NCBI GenBank assembly: GCA_050699595.1
Contig: JBOHFI010000002.1
Span: 62,001 to 126,000, forward strand
Reading direction: 5' to 3'
DNA: 64,000 nucleotides
Source of the DNA: GCA-003244245 sp050699595
GTDB taxonomy: Bacteria > Actinomycetota > Actinomycetes > Mycobacteriales > Pseudonocardiaceae
This document shows positions 52,128-60,759 of this stretch, in pieces. The position numbers were made by a program, and so were the translations under genes. The notes beneath the pieces were generated by a model. The model searched no databases. It was not told the DNA's origin and worked only from the letters and a program-made list of their open reading frames with translations. Within the stretch, counting starts at the first letter, position 1, and each line of letters begins with the position of its first letter.

Positions 52128-52757
52128 CTACAGCGTCTCGAGCCAGTTGCGCAGCAGGTGCGCACCGGCGTCGCCGGATTTCTCGGGGTGGAACTGGGTC
52201 GCCCACAGTGGTCCGTTCTCCACTGCGGCGACGAACGGCTCGCCGTGCTCGGCCCAGGTCACCAGCGGCGGCGCCAGCGGCTCTGCGGACTCCAGTTCCC
52301 AGCGGCGGGCGGCGTAGGAATGCACGAAGTAGAAGCGGGCGTGCGCGTCGAGGCCGGCGAACAGCCGCGAACCCACCGGTGGCGCGACGGTGTTCCACCC
52401 CATGTGTGGTAGCACGTCGGCCTTGAGCTGCTCCACGGTCCCGGGCCACTCACCGCATCCGTCGGTCCGCACCCCGTGCTCGACGCCGCGGCTGAACAGC
52501 ACCTGCATCCCGACGCAGATCGCCAACACCGGGCGGCCACCGGCCAGCCGGCGACCAATGATCCGATCACCGCGCACCGCGCGCAGCCCGGCCATGCAGG
52601 CGGCGAAGGCCCCTACTCCCGGCACCACCAGCCCGTCGGCGTTCAGCGCGGCGTCGACGTCGGCCGTCACCGTTACCCTCGCGCCGGTCCGCCGCAGCGC
52701 CCGCTCGGCGGACCGCAGATTCCCCGACCCATAATCCAGCACGACGACGCATGTCAC
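52128..52757 (-). CDS. hisH: Imidazole glycerol phosphate synthase subunit HisH
   Basis: Glutaminase subunit supplying ammonia to HisF; 209 residues. VVVLDYGSGNLRSAERAL, PGVGAF, PVLAICVGMQVLF (catalytic Cys), YFVHSYA and WATQFHPEKSGDAG (catalytic His-Glu) form the class I amidotransferase triad. GTG at 52757 gives VTCVVVLDYGSG; upstream in-frame codons are not conserved. hisB, hisC and hisD, which usually precede it, are not in the window. Confidence 0.95.
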   Translation of the reverse strand: MTCVVVLDYGSGNLRSAERALRRTGARVTVTADVDAALNADGLVVPGVGAFAACMAGLRAVRGDRIIGRRLAGGRPVLAICVGMQVLFSRGVEHGVRTDGCGEWPGTVEQLKADVLPHMGWNTVAPPVGSRLFAGLDAHARFYFVHSYAARRWELESAEPLAPPLVTWAEHGEPFVAAVENGPLWATQFHPEKSGDAGAHLLRNWLETL

Positions 52758-52798
52758 CCCGCCAGCTTCGCACGACCAACGCGGTAGTGTGAGCGGCA

Positions 52799-52996
52799 GT
52801 GGAGCACTACCGACAGTCACTGACACTGGATGAGTGGCTGGGCCAGGTCGACGCGGAACTCGGGCCGCCCTCGGCCGAGACCGTCGCCCGAGTGGACGCC
52901 CAGCTCGGGGTTAATGTGCCACCGCAGGCAAGCTCGCATGACTCGGGGCAGACTGCGGTCAACGGCTGGCCTATCGTGATCCTACCGGGACGTTAG
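52799..52996 (+). CDS. Short uncharacterised frame before a PIN relic
   Basis: GTG-initiated, 65 codons. The first 38 residues (LTLDEWLGQVDAELGPPSAE, TVARVDAQLGV) look like a real small helical protein, the remainder like read-through. Its place directly upstream of a PIN-domain relic suggests the remains of an antitoxin, but I recognise no family. Confidence 0.35.
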   Translation: MEHYRQSLTLDEWLGQVDAELGPPSAETVARVDAQLGVNVPPQASSHDSGQTAVNGWPIVILPGR

Positions 52997-53242
52997 CCCA
53001 GGCGTGGCGCGGAGACGCGCGGCACTCGCTTCCTCGGCGTCCGACGCGACCGTCCCATACTCCACCCGTTAGACGGAGCTGTGGCGCGAGCGGCTGGTGA
53101 GCTATGCGGTCGAACCGGTGTGGCCGACGTCATCGACGCCAGCGTGGTGCTCTGCGCCCGACGCCACGGGCATCACGTGGTGACCACGGATCCCCATGAT
53201 CTCACACGCTTGGACGGGGCCCTCCCTATCCTCATCGTCTGA
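52966..53242 (+). pseudogene. PIN-domain toxin (VapC-like) remnant
   Basis: TLAQAWRGDARH in one frame and, after a shift, LHPLDGAVARAAGELCGRTG, VADVIDASVVLCARRHGHHV and VTTDPHDLTRL in another match the C-terminal two-thirds of PIN toxins, including acidic D-x-x-D positions. The N-terminal strand with the first catalytic Asp is missing. Not functional. Confidence 0.65.
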
Positions 53243-53308
53243 CCGAGGTCAGGTGCGGTGCTTATCCCGCAGCATGCGGGAAGGCACGCAGTCGTTACGC
53301 TGCGCGCG

Positions 53309-54598
53309 ATGTCGATGCGCCGTGTTGCCGTGATCGCTGTACTCGCGATGCTCGCGCTGGCTGTTCCGCTCTTCGCGGTCGCGGCGCCCGCGCCGTCGCC
53401 CCCAGCCACACAGTCGGCCTACCGGGTAGCGGGGGTGGGCAACCCGACCGTGCGCTCTATGGTGGTGCGCCAAGGCGTGGACGTGCTCGGCGGCGGTCGC
53501 GATTATCTGGAGGTCCGGGCCACGCCCGCGCAGGCGGACCGGTTGCGCGCCAGCGGGTTGCGGCTGCTCCCCCTGCTGACGGCGGTCCCAGTGCCGGGGA
53601 TAGTGGCGCCCGGAGAGTTCCCGATCGGGTACGGGAGTTATCACACCTACCGCACACTCACCGCTGAGCTGGACTCGCTGGCCGCTGCGCACCCCAACCA
53701 GGTCGCGGTGTCCAACTACGGCCGGTCGGCACAGGACCGCCCACTGCCGCTGGTGAAGATCAGCGACAATGTGCGCGCCGACTCCCGCAAACCCGAGGTG
53801 CTGTTCACCTGCGCGCAGCATGCCCGTGAGCACCTCACCGTCGAGATGTGTCTGCACATCGTGCGACGGCTGGCGCAGGGCTACGGCACCGATCCGGCCA
53901 TCACCCAGCTGGTGAAATCGAGGGAGATCTGGGTGATGCCGATGGCCAACCCGGACGGCGCCGAGTACGACATCTCCACCGGGCTGTTCGCGATGTGGCG
54001 CAAGAACCGCCAGCCGACCCCGGAGAACACCGCGATCGGCACCGACCTCAACCGGAACTGGGGCGATGAGTGGGCCTGCTGCGGTGGGTCGAGCTCGAAT
54101 CCCGCCAACGACACCTACCGCGGCACCGCCCCGTTCTCCGCGCCCGAGACCGCGCAACTCCGGGACTGGGTGAACAGCCGGGTGGTCCGGGGTGTACAGC
54201 GGATCACCGCGCATATCGACTTCCATAGTTTCTCCGAACTGGTGCTCTGGCCCTACGGTTTCACCACCAGTGACACCGGCCCCGGCCTGGACAGCTCCAA
54301 CGCGGCGACCTTCCGCAAGCTCGGCGAGCAGATGGCCGCCACCAACGGCTACACCCCGGAGCAGTCCAGCCACCTTTACGTCAACGACGGCTCGATCGGC
54401 GACTGGATGTGGTCGCGGCACCACATCTGGTCCTACACCATGGAGATGTACCCGACCAGTCTGACGCAAGGCGGCTTTTACCCACCGGCGAACGTGATCG
54501 ACCGCGAGACCACCCGCAACGACGCGGCGGTGGACCTGCTGCTGAACTACGCCGACTGCGTCCCCCGGATCATCGGCGCGCACTGCGCTGGGCACTAA
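53309..54598 (+). CDS. Secreted M14-family zinc carboxypeptidase
   Basis: A 429-residue secreted metallocarboxypeptidase. Signal peptide: RR then a hydrophobic core (VAVIAVLAMLALAVPLFAVA) ending APAPS. Zinc ligands in CAQHAREHLTVEM (H-x-x-E) and ITAHIDFHSFSE (His), substrate-binding TDLNRNWGDEW (N-R), and catalytic Glu in YTMEMYP. ATG at 53309 (a second ATG two codons later). It stands alone between two dead toxin-antitoxin relics; role in peptide degradation outside the cell is inferred. Confidence 0.9.
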   Translation: MSMRRVAVIAVLAMLALAVPLFAVAAPAPSPPATQSAYRVAGVGNPTVRSMVVRQGVDVLGGGRDYLEVRATPAQADRLRASGLRLLPLLTAVPVPGIVAPGEFPIGYGSYHTYRTLTAELDSLAAAHPNQVAVSNYGRSAQDRPLPLVKISDNVRADSRKPEVLFTCAQHAREHLTVEMCLHIVRRLAQGYGTDPAITQLVKSREIWVMPMANPDGAEYDISTGLFAMWRKNRQPTPENTAIGTDLNRNWGDEWACCGGSSSNPANDTYRGTAPFSAPETAQLRDWVNSRVVRGVQRITAHIDFHSFSELVLWPYGFTTSDTGPGLDSSNAATFRKLGEQMAATNGYTPEQSSHLYVNDGSIGDWMWSRHHIWSYTMEMYPTSLTQGGFYPPANVIDRETTRNDAAVDLLLNYADCVPRIIGAHCAGH

Positions 54599-54620
54599 CG
54601 GCTGGGCACTAACGCTCAGC

Positions 54621-54991
54621 TCAGAGTGGGTGCAGTGCCAGTGTGGCGCCAAGGCTGGTCGCTAGGCGGGCGAGGTCATCAGGATCGCTGGTGACCACCG
54701 GTGCACCGAGTTGTGTGGCGATGACCACCACGAGCGCATCCACTACGTCGGAAGTGCCCGCCGCTGCGCAGGCTCGCCCGGCGGCCCGACGGCGATCTCG
54801 TCATTCGGCACGATGCGACAGCCCCGCAACAGTCGCGACAGGGTGTGCTGCGATCCCCCACGCCACGCCTGTGCCAGCACGACCACTGGCACAATCCCGG
54901 CGGCATTGGCCCGGTCGTGCAGTCTCCAGATCAGCGGCTGCCGACGTTCAGCCGCCACCAGGGCACCGGTGTCGTAGAGCAGTTCGGGCAT
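54621..54991 (-). pseudogene. VapC-like PIN toxin, frameshifted
   Basis: MPELLYDTGALVAAERRQPL, VPVVVLAQAWRGG and RLLRGCRIVPNDEIAV are the N-terminal two-thirds of a PIN toxin; a one-base shift then moves to a frame encoding AAGTSDVVDALVVVIATQLG, VVTSDPDDLARL and the stop at 54621. The D-T-G and later Asp residues are otherwise conserved. The ATG overlaps the stop of the antitoxin frame (TGATG), keeping the toxin-antitoxin arrangement. Confidence 0.75.
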
Positions 54992-55263
54992 CAGCCGGCA
55001 GTCCGGTGCGCACCGACGCCGGCATCGGCGAGCACCCGGGCCACCCAGACGTCCTGATTCTCGGTCACGGTGATCGGACCGTTCTCGGTGACGAACTCTT
55101 CCAGCGCAGCCCGGCCGTCCGCGAGGATGGCTTACTCTACCGCTACCTTGGCTGCGGCGTGCGCCAGCCACGCTAAGACAGACAAGCCGCTGGCAGCGGC
55201 GGCGATCCGCACCGTGCGGTCGAGCTCCTCGGGGAGCGAGATGGTGAACTTCCGCACGGTCAT
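54991..55263 (-). pseudogene. VapB-like ribbon-helix-helix antitoxin with an in-frame stop
   Basis: MTVRKFTISLPEELDRTVRI, AAAASGLSVLAWLAHAAAKV is an RHH DNA-binding start; a TAA at 55132-55134 interrupts it, after which the same frame continues as AILADGRAALEEFVTENGPI up to a stop that overlaps the toxin start. One nonsense mutation explains the break. The truncated 43-residue peptide could still bind DNA. Confidence 0.7.
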
Positions 55264-55345
55264 ACCAGCACCATACCGCACAGAGAGTCGCGGGAAGGCG
55301 AGGAGAAAGGGTAGGCAATGCCCCACGACATGGCACGTGAGCTGG

Positions 55346-56104
55346 TCACACGGGCTCCCAGCTATGAGTTCCGGTCGGCCGGGAAGCGCCGCTCAGATAG
55401 CTCGACAGTGGTGCCTCCTCGTAATTATAATCGCGCTTAGAAATCAGGTCCGTTGAGGTCATGGTGGTATAGTTGACGGCTGGCCATAGATCAGTTGTCA
55501 GCTTGGTGTACTCATTTAACGGAACCCCGGTCGCCAGGGCGATCGCCGTACCCTCCAAGAAACCAGAAATCGCACCGCAATAGAATGTCAGCGCCGAGCA
55601 ATCGTAGCCGTTGGCGAGCGAGATCTCTGCTCCTACCCACACTTGTCGGCCACCCCAAGCATGCCGCAGTGGATCAGTCACTACGAAAGCGCCCTCGGGA
55701 CCGGAGTACAGGACGATCGACTCGTCTGAACCGATCGACTTCGGATAGGCCAGGATCGCAGCCTCTACGAGAACGGCACCACGTTCGGAGAACCAGGAAT
55801 CGAAGGAACTGGCATCTTCTGGGGTGCCGCTTGAGGTCTGCACCACGATACGCCCGGCTAGGTTTTCACCCGCTGTCGCCAGCACCCGGCGACTGACCTC
55901 GTAGTTCAACAGATTCACTACGACTAGAGGGCTTGCGGCGACCGCTTCATCCACACCGTCCACCGCGCGCACACGCTCCCCGATCAGCGCCCGGGCGCGC
56001 TCAGCACTTCGGTTCCATACAACGACCGTCTGGCCCGTTTCCGCGAGAGCGCGCACTAGAGCAGCCCCCATGACACCCGTACCAAGAACCGAAATGTCCG
56101 CCAT
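55346..56104 (-). CDS. Imine-reductase-like NAD(P)-binding protein, C-terminally truncated
   Basis: 252 residues. The Rossmann start ISVLGTGVMGAALVRALAET and VVVWNRSAERA (NADP-type R) are followed by YPKSIGSDESIVLYSGPEGA and the C-terminal helices up to SKRDYNYEEAPLSSYL, characteristic of imine reductases. Homologues continue for about 40 more residues; here the sequence turns into GASRPTGTHSWEPV and stops, so the last helices are lost. ATG at 56104. Lower GC than neighbours; probably transferred and possibly inactive. Confidence 0.7.
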   Translation of the reverse strand: MADISVLGTGVMGAALVRALAETGQTVVVWNRSAERARALIGERVRAVDGVDEAVAASPLVVVNLLNYEVSRRVLATAGENLAGRIVVQTSSGTPEDASSFDSWFSERGAVLVEAAILAYPKSIGSDESIVLYSGPEGAFVVTDPLRHAWGGRQVWVGAEISLANGYDCSALTFYCGAISGFLEGTAIALATGVPLNEYTKLTTDLWPAVNYTTMTSTDLISKRDYNYEEAPLSSYLSGASRPTGTHSWEPV

Positions 56105-56462
56105 GCTCTCCCCCTTGCCATGCTCTCCCGACCGCTACGCTGGGTCAAGCGAGGACATTAGGCCAGGCACCCTGTTTATAATGATGGCACAATTTCTGTC
56201 ATGGTGTACTTGATGCAGGTTCCCTGAGCAAATGAGCCGCTATCCCCCGACGCCTGCCGCGTCCATTCGAGCATCATCACCGATATCTTGGCCGGCTATC
56301 CTCCTCGTCGTTCGCCGTACCGACTGGTAGACATCCAGTCAATGAGATTCACTCCAATGAGATTCACTCCAACGCCACGCCGAGCTGGAGGTCAGCCGGA
56401 ACACGACAGCCTCGGTCGACCGTCCTCGCTGTTAGGGCGGTTACTCGTTACTGAGCACGCAC
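56105..56462. other. Intergenic stretch with a short tandem repeat
   Basis: About 360 bases between the imine-reductase-like gene and the end of nadC. Comparatively AT-rich. It contains two adjacent copies of AATGAGATTCACTCC (about 56340-56369) and no convincing gene. Confidence 0.5.
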
Positions 56463-57323
56463 TCACGCCAAGTCCAGGCCGAGGTCCAATGCCGGGGCGG
56501 AGTGGGTGAGGCTGCCCACCGAGAGGTAGCGCACCCCGGTGTCGGCGTAGGCCCGCGCGCGATCCAGCGTCAGGCCACCGGAGGCCTCCAGCTCGGTACC
56601 CGAGCCGGCGGCGCGGCGGACCGCCTCGGCGCACTGCGGCACGGTCATGTTGTCCAGCAGCACCAGCGGCACTCCGGCGGCCAGTGCTTCGTCCAGCTCC
56701 GTCAGCGTGCCGACCTCCACCTCGCAGGGTAGCTGCGGAGCCCAAGCCCGGACGGCCGCGATGGCCGCGGTCACCGAACCAGCGGCGATCACGTGGTTGT
56801 CCTTGATCAGCACCGCGTCCCCGAGCCCCATCCGGTGGTTGACCCCACCGCCACAGCGCACCGCGTACTTCTGCAGCGCGCGCAGCCCGGGGAGGGTCTT
56901 GCGGGAGTCCCGGATAGATGCGCCGGTGCCGGCTACCGCATCCACCCAGGCAGCGGTGGCAGTAGCGACACCAGAGAGGTGAGACAGCAGGTTGAGCGCG
57001 GTGCGCTCGGCGGTGAGCAGGCCGGCCACCGGGGCGCGCACGGCGAGCGCGACATCCCCGGCGGCGAGCCGGTCGCCGTCGCGGCGCCGGGTGGTGATCT
57101 CGTATCCGTCCGTTCCGAGCACCGCGTCGAGCACAGCCAGAAATACCGGCAGTCCGGCTAACGTGCCTGGTCCGCGTGGCGAGACAGTCGCCGCCGCGAC
57201 GGCTCCGGCGGGCACGCAGGCCGCGGTGGTGGCGTCCGGACCGTAGCGCAGGTCCTCCTCCAACGCGGCGCTGATGACCCGGTGCACCTCGCCGACGTCG
57301 AGTCCCCGAAGCTCGCCGCTCAC
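56463..57323 (-). CDS. nadC: Nicotinate-nucleotide pyrophosphorylase (quinolinate phosphoribosyltransferase)
   Basis: Quinolinate plus PRPP to nicotinate mononucleotide; 286 residues. EEDLRYGPDATTAACVPAG, AERTALNLLSHLSGVATATA, IRDSRKTLPGLRALQKYAVR, GGGVNHRMGLGDAVLIKDNH and LLDNMT, ASGGLTLD are the family motifs. GTG at 57323 overlaps the nadB stop (GTGA). Last gene of nadA-B-C. Confidence 0.96.
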   Translation of the reverse strand: MSGELRGLDVGEVHRVISAALEEDLRYGPDATTAACVPAGAVAAATVSPRGPGTLAGLPVFLAVLDAVLGTDGYEITTRRRDGDRLAAGDVALAVRAPVAGLLTAERTALNLLSHLSGVATATAAWVDAVAGTGASIRDSRKTLPGLRALQKYAVRCGGGVNHRMGLGDAVLIKDNHVIAAGSVTAAIAAVRAWAPQLPCEVEVGTLTELDEALAAGVPLVLLDNMTVPQCAEAVRRAAGSGTELEASGGLTLDRARAYADTGVRYLSVGSLTHSAPALDLGLDLA

Positions 57324-58921
57324 GCCACCCCTCCCACCAGCATCGGCTGGGCGAGCATCGGGGCACCGTCGCCGTCGAGCACCACGGCGATGCTGCGCCG
57401 CCAGCTCGCCGCAGCGTGCGGGTGGTCGGTGCGCAGGTGGCAGCCACGGCTTTCGGTGCGCGCGCTCGCGGCGGTGAGTACGGCGGCCGCGGCCAGGGTG
57501 AGCCCGGCGTCCTCGGCGTCGCGCGGGGTCCGCAGTCGCCGCCACGTGGTGGCCCGCGCGACCGCTGAGGCGGCGGCCAGCCCGGCGGCGTCGCGCCCGA
57601 TGCCGGCGTGCGCACTCATCGCGTGCTGCACCGCGTCACGATCCGCCACCGGGTGCACCTCGCGGGGTGGCAGGGGCGGGCCGGGGCGCGGGGACACCGC
57701 GAGATCAGCCACCACCGCCGCGACGGCCCGAGCCCCCACCACCAGCCCCTCCAGCAGGCTGTTGGAGGCCAGCCGGTTCGCGCCGTGCAGACCGGTCCGG
57801 GCCAGCTCCCCAGCGGCGTAGAGCCCGGGCACCGTGCTTCGACCGCTGGTGTCGGTGACCACGCCGCCACAGTGGTAATGCGCGGCCGGGACCACCGGAA
57901 TCGGCACGCGAGCTGGATCCACGCCGAGGGCCGTGCAGGCCGCGTGCACCGTCGGGAAGCGACGGCGGAACGCCGCGCCGCGCAGGTGGGTGGCGTCCAG
58001 CAGCACGTGGTCGGTACCCGTCTGGGCCATCCGGCGGGTGATCGCGGCGGCCACGACGTCCCTCGGCGCGAGAGCACCGAGCGGATGCACGCCGGTCATC
58101 ACCGGGGAACCGGTGGTGTCCAACAGCACCGCGCCCTCACCCCGGATCGCCTCGGTGACCAGCGGCTGGCGGCCTCGCGAGCCCGCTCCGGCGTGCAGCA
58201 CCGTCGGATGGAACTGGACGAACTCCAGGTCAGCGGTCATCGCCCCGGCCCGCAGCGCGAGTGCGAGCCCGTCGCCGGTAGCGCCCTCGGTATTGGTGCT
58301 GACGGCGTAGAGCTGGCCGAGGCCTCCGGTGGCGAGCAGCACAGCCCGAGCGCGCAGCACACCCGCGTCACCACCGTCGGCGAGCAGCGCGAGCCCGGCC
58401 ACTCGGCCGGTGCCGTCGCGCAACACGTCGGTGACCGACTGCCCCTCCAGCAACGGCAACCGCCCGCCACGGGCTGCGCCCACCAGGGCCCGCTCGATCT
58501 CGGCTCCCGTGGCGTCACCGCCGGCGTGAATCACCCGGAAGGCCCGATGCCCGCCCTCCCGGGTGCGCTCCAAGCCCCCACCACTACCGTCGAAGACGGC
58601 GCCGCGGGCCCGCAGCGCGCTGACGGCGGCCGGGCCGGCGGCCAGGATCTCCCGGACGGCGAGCTCATCGCACAGCCCGGCGCCGGCCGACAGTGTGTCC
58701 GCCACGTGCGCGTCCACGCTGTCACCGGACAGCGACGAATGGTGATCAGGCAGCACCACCGCGACACCGCCCTGCGCCCACCGGGTGTTGCAGTCCCCCA
58801 CCGTGGTCTTGGTCACGGCCACCACCCGCAGGCCGAGCTCGGCGGCGTGTAAGGCGGCGGTCAGCCCGGCCACACCGGTGCCGACCACCGCGAGGTCCAC
58901 GGTGAGCTGCCGGCTCGTCAT
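57320..58921 (-). CDS. nadB: L-aspartate oxidase
   Basis: FAD enzyme oxidising aspartate to iminoaspartate; 533 residues. VVGTGVAGLTAALHAAELGL (FAD), NTRWAQGGVAVVL, VQFHPTVLH and HGANRLASNSLLEGLV are conserved with SdhA-like proteins but the active-site pattern is that of NadB. ATG overlaps the nadA stop (ATGA). Operates with NadA to make quinolinate. Confidence 0.96.
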   Translation of the reverse strand: MTSRQLTVDLAVVGTGVAGLTAALHAAELGLRVVAVTKTTVGDCNTRWAQGGVAVVLPDHHSSLSGDSVDAHVADTLSAGAGLCDELAVREILAAGPAAVSALRARGAVFDGSGGGLERTREGGHRAFRVIHAGGDATGAEIERALVGAARGGRLPLLEGQSVTDVLRDGTGRVAGLALLADGGDAGVLRARAVLLATGGLGQLYAVSTNTEGATGDGLALALRAGAMTADLEFVQFHPTVLHAGAGSRGRQPLVTEAIRGEGAVLLDTTGSPVMTGVHPLGALAPRDVVAAAITRRMAQTGTDHVLLDATHLRGAAFRRRFPTVHAACTALGVDPARVPIPVVPAAHYHCGGVVTDTSGRSTVPGLYAAGELARTGLHGANRLASNSLLEGLVVGARAVAAVVADLAVSPRPGPPLPPREVHPVADRDAVQHAMSAHAGIGRDAAGLAAASAVARATTWRRLRTPRDAEDAGLTLAAAAVLTAASARTESRGCHLRTDHPHAAASWRRSIAVVLDGDGAPMLAQPMLVGGVA

Positions 58922-59934
58922 TCCTCGCCGCCCGGCCGACCGATCGCGATCATGCGCTGTACCGCGCCCCGGGCCCGCCGCGCGACCTCGGCCGGAACGG
59001 TCACCTCGTCGACACCCTCGCGCAGTGCGCGCAGCAGCGCTGCTGGATTGATCATCTTCATGTACCGGCAGGATGCCCGGTCGTTCACCGCGCGGAACTC
59101 GACCCCGGGAGCGGCACGGCGCAGCTGGTGCAGCATGCCGATCTCGGTGGCCACCAGCACTTCACGGGCCCCGGTCGTTCGGGCGGCGTCGAGCATGCCG
59201 CCGGTGGACAGGATCCGCACCCGCCCGGCGGACACCGCACCCTCGCCGGCCAGGTACAGGGCACTGGTCGCGCAGCCACATTCCGGGTGGATGTAGAGCT
59301 CGGCCTCCGGCGCGGCGGCGACCTTCGCGGCCAGCTGGGAGCCGTTGATCCCGGCGTGCACGTGGCACTCCCCCGCCCAGATGTGCAGGTTGCTCCGGCC
59401 GGTGACCCGCCGCACGTGCGCGCCGAGGAACTGGTCGGGCAGGAACAGCACCTCCCGCTCCGCCGGGACAGAATTGACCACCTCGACAGCGTTGGACGAG
59501 GTACAGCAGATGTCGGTTTCGGCCTTCACCTCGGCGGTGGTGTTCACGTAGGACACCACCGCGGCTCCCGGGTGCTCGGCCTTCCAGGCCCGCAGTTGCT
59601 CGGCGTCGATGGAGTCGGCCAGCGAGCAGCCCGCCCGCGCGTCCGGGATGAGCACCGTCTTGTCCGGCGCGAGGATCTTCGCGGTCTCGGCCATGAAGTG
59701 CACGCCGCAGAAGACGATGGTGCGCGCCGCGCAGTCGGCGGCGATGCGCGACAGCGCCAGCGAGTCCCCGACGTGGTCGGCGATGTCCTGAATCTCGGGT
59801 ACCTGGTAGTTGTGCGCGAGCAGCACCGCGTCGCGCCGTCGGGCGAGTTCGCGCACCTCCTGGCGCCACGCTGGGTCCAGCTCCGGCCCTGGGTGGCCGG
59901 CATAGGTCCACTCCGACATATCGGTAGCGGCCAT
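58918..59934 (-). CDS. nadA: Quinolinate synthase
   Basis: [4Fe-4S] enzyme condensing iminoaspartate and DHAP; 338 residues. LLAHNYQVPEIQDIADHVGD, FCGVHFMAETAKILAPDK (Cys ligand), DICCTSSNAV, HPECGCATSALYL (Cys ligand) and SCRYMKMINP (Cys ligand). ATG at 59934 with AAGGAGG six bases upstream. First gene of the nad operon, divergent to nrtR with a shared 63-base control region. Confidence 0.96.
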   Translation of the reverse strand: MAATDMSEWTYAGHPGPELDPAWRQEVRELARRRDAVLLAHNYQVPEIQDIADHVGDSLALSRIAADCAARTIVFCGVHFMAETAKILAPDKTVLIPDARAGCSLADSIDAEQLRAWKAEHPGAAVVSYVNTTAEVKAETDICCTSSNAVEVVNSVPAEREVLFLPDQFLGAHVRRVTGRSNLHIWAGECHVHAGINGSQLAAKVAAAPEAELYIHPECGCATSALYLAGEGAVSAGRVRILSTGGMLDAARTTGAREVLVATEIGMLHQLRRAAPGVEFRAVNDRASCRYMKMINPAALLRALREGVDEVTVPAEVARRARGAVQRMIAIGRPGGEE

Positions 59935-59974
59935 CTCGCCTCCTTGACACCAACCCGCGCTGGTGTCCGTCCTA

Positions 59975-59997
59975 GTTTTCGCCTTATAGTCGAAAAC
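59975..59997. promoter_or_regulatory. Candidate NrtR operator between nadA and nrtR
   Basis: GTTTTCG (59975-59981) and CGAAAAC (59991-59997) are exact complements with a 9-base spacer; the repeat touches the nrtR GTG start. On the minus strand TATAAG within the spacer could be the nadA -10. Fits NrtR repression of the nad operon and itself. Confidence 0.7.
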
Positions 59998-60750
59998 GTG
60001 AATGATAACAGCGTTGGCCTCGCGGTGCACGAAGTTCTCGCCGCGGTCCTGCAGGTCCGGGACGGACAGCTGCGGGTGCTGTTGTGGCAGCGCGGCATCG
60101 AGCCCGAGGTCGGGCGCTGGGCACTGCCGGGTGGCCACCTGCGCCATCACGAGGACGTGCAGACCTCGGTGCTGCGCCAGCTCGCCGAGAAGGTGGACGT
60201 CCGCGAGGTGGCGCACGTGGAGCAGCTGGAGGTGTTCAGCGCGCCGGACCGGATGCCGCACCGGCGCACCGTGGCCACCGCGTTCCTCGGACTGGTGCCC
60301 TGCGTGTCCGATCCCACGCTGCCCGAGGACACGGCATGGCACCCGGTGACCGATGCCCTGCGGGGCGCACCGTACACCGCCTTCGACCACGGCCTGATCG
60401 TGCGCCGCGCCCGGGACCGGCTGCGCGCCAAACTCTCCTACACCAATCTCGGGTTCGCGCTGGCGGCACCGGAGTTCACCGTCTCGGCGTTGCGGGAGCT
60501 CTACTCCGCCGCGCTGGGCCACCGGGTGTCGGCGACCAACCTGCAGCGAGTGCTGGCCCGGCGCGGGGTGCTGATCCCCACCGGCGGCACCGCCGCGCCC
60601 GGACCGTCCGGCGGCCGGCCCGGGGCGCTGTACCGCTTCGCGGAGCGCGGCATGCGCGTCACCGACCCGTTCGCCGTGCTGCGACCACCAGAACCCCGGC
60701 CTGATGCAGACAAGCCAGCTCATGCTGCGGATCCGCCCGTCGCGCCGTAA
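59998..60750 (+). CDS. nrtR: NrtR-type Nudix transcriptional regulator of NAD synthesis
   Basis: A 250-residue regulator: N-terminal Nudix domain (EVLAAVLQVRDGQLRVLLWQ, WALPGGHLRHHEDVQTSVL) and C-terminal winged helix (LSYTNLGFALAAPEFTVSAL, RELYSAALGHRVSATNLQRV). The Nudix box reads G-x5-E-x7-RQLAEKVDV, lacking the catalytic REUxEE residues, as in NrtR, which senses ADP-ribose instead of cleaving it. GTG at 59998. Divergent to nadA with an inverted repeat in between, strongly supporting the role. Confidence 0.9.
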   Translation: MNDNSVGLAVHEVLAAVLQVRDGQLRVLLWQRGIEPEVGRWALPGGHLRHHEDVQTSVLRQLAEKVDVREVAHVEQLEVFSAPDRMPHRRTVATAFLGLVPCVSDPTLPEDTAWHPVTDALRGAPYTAFDHGLIVRRARDRLRAKLSYTNLGFALAAPEFTVSALRELYSAALGHRVSATNLQRVLARRGVLIPTGGTAAPGPSGGRPGALYRFAERGMRVTDPFAVLRPPEPRPDADKPAHAADPPVAP

Positions 60751-60759
60751 CGTGGACGA

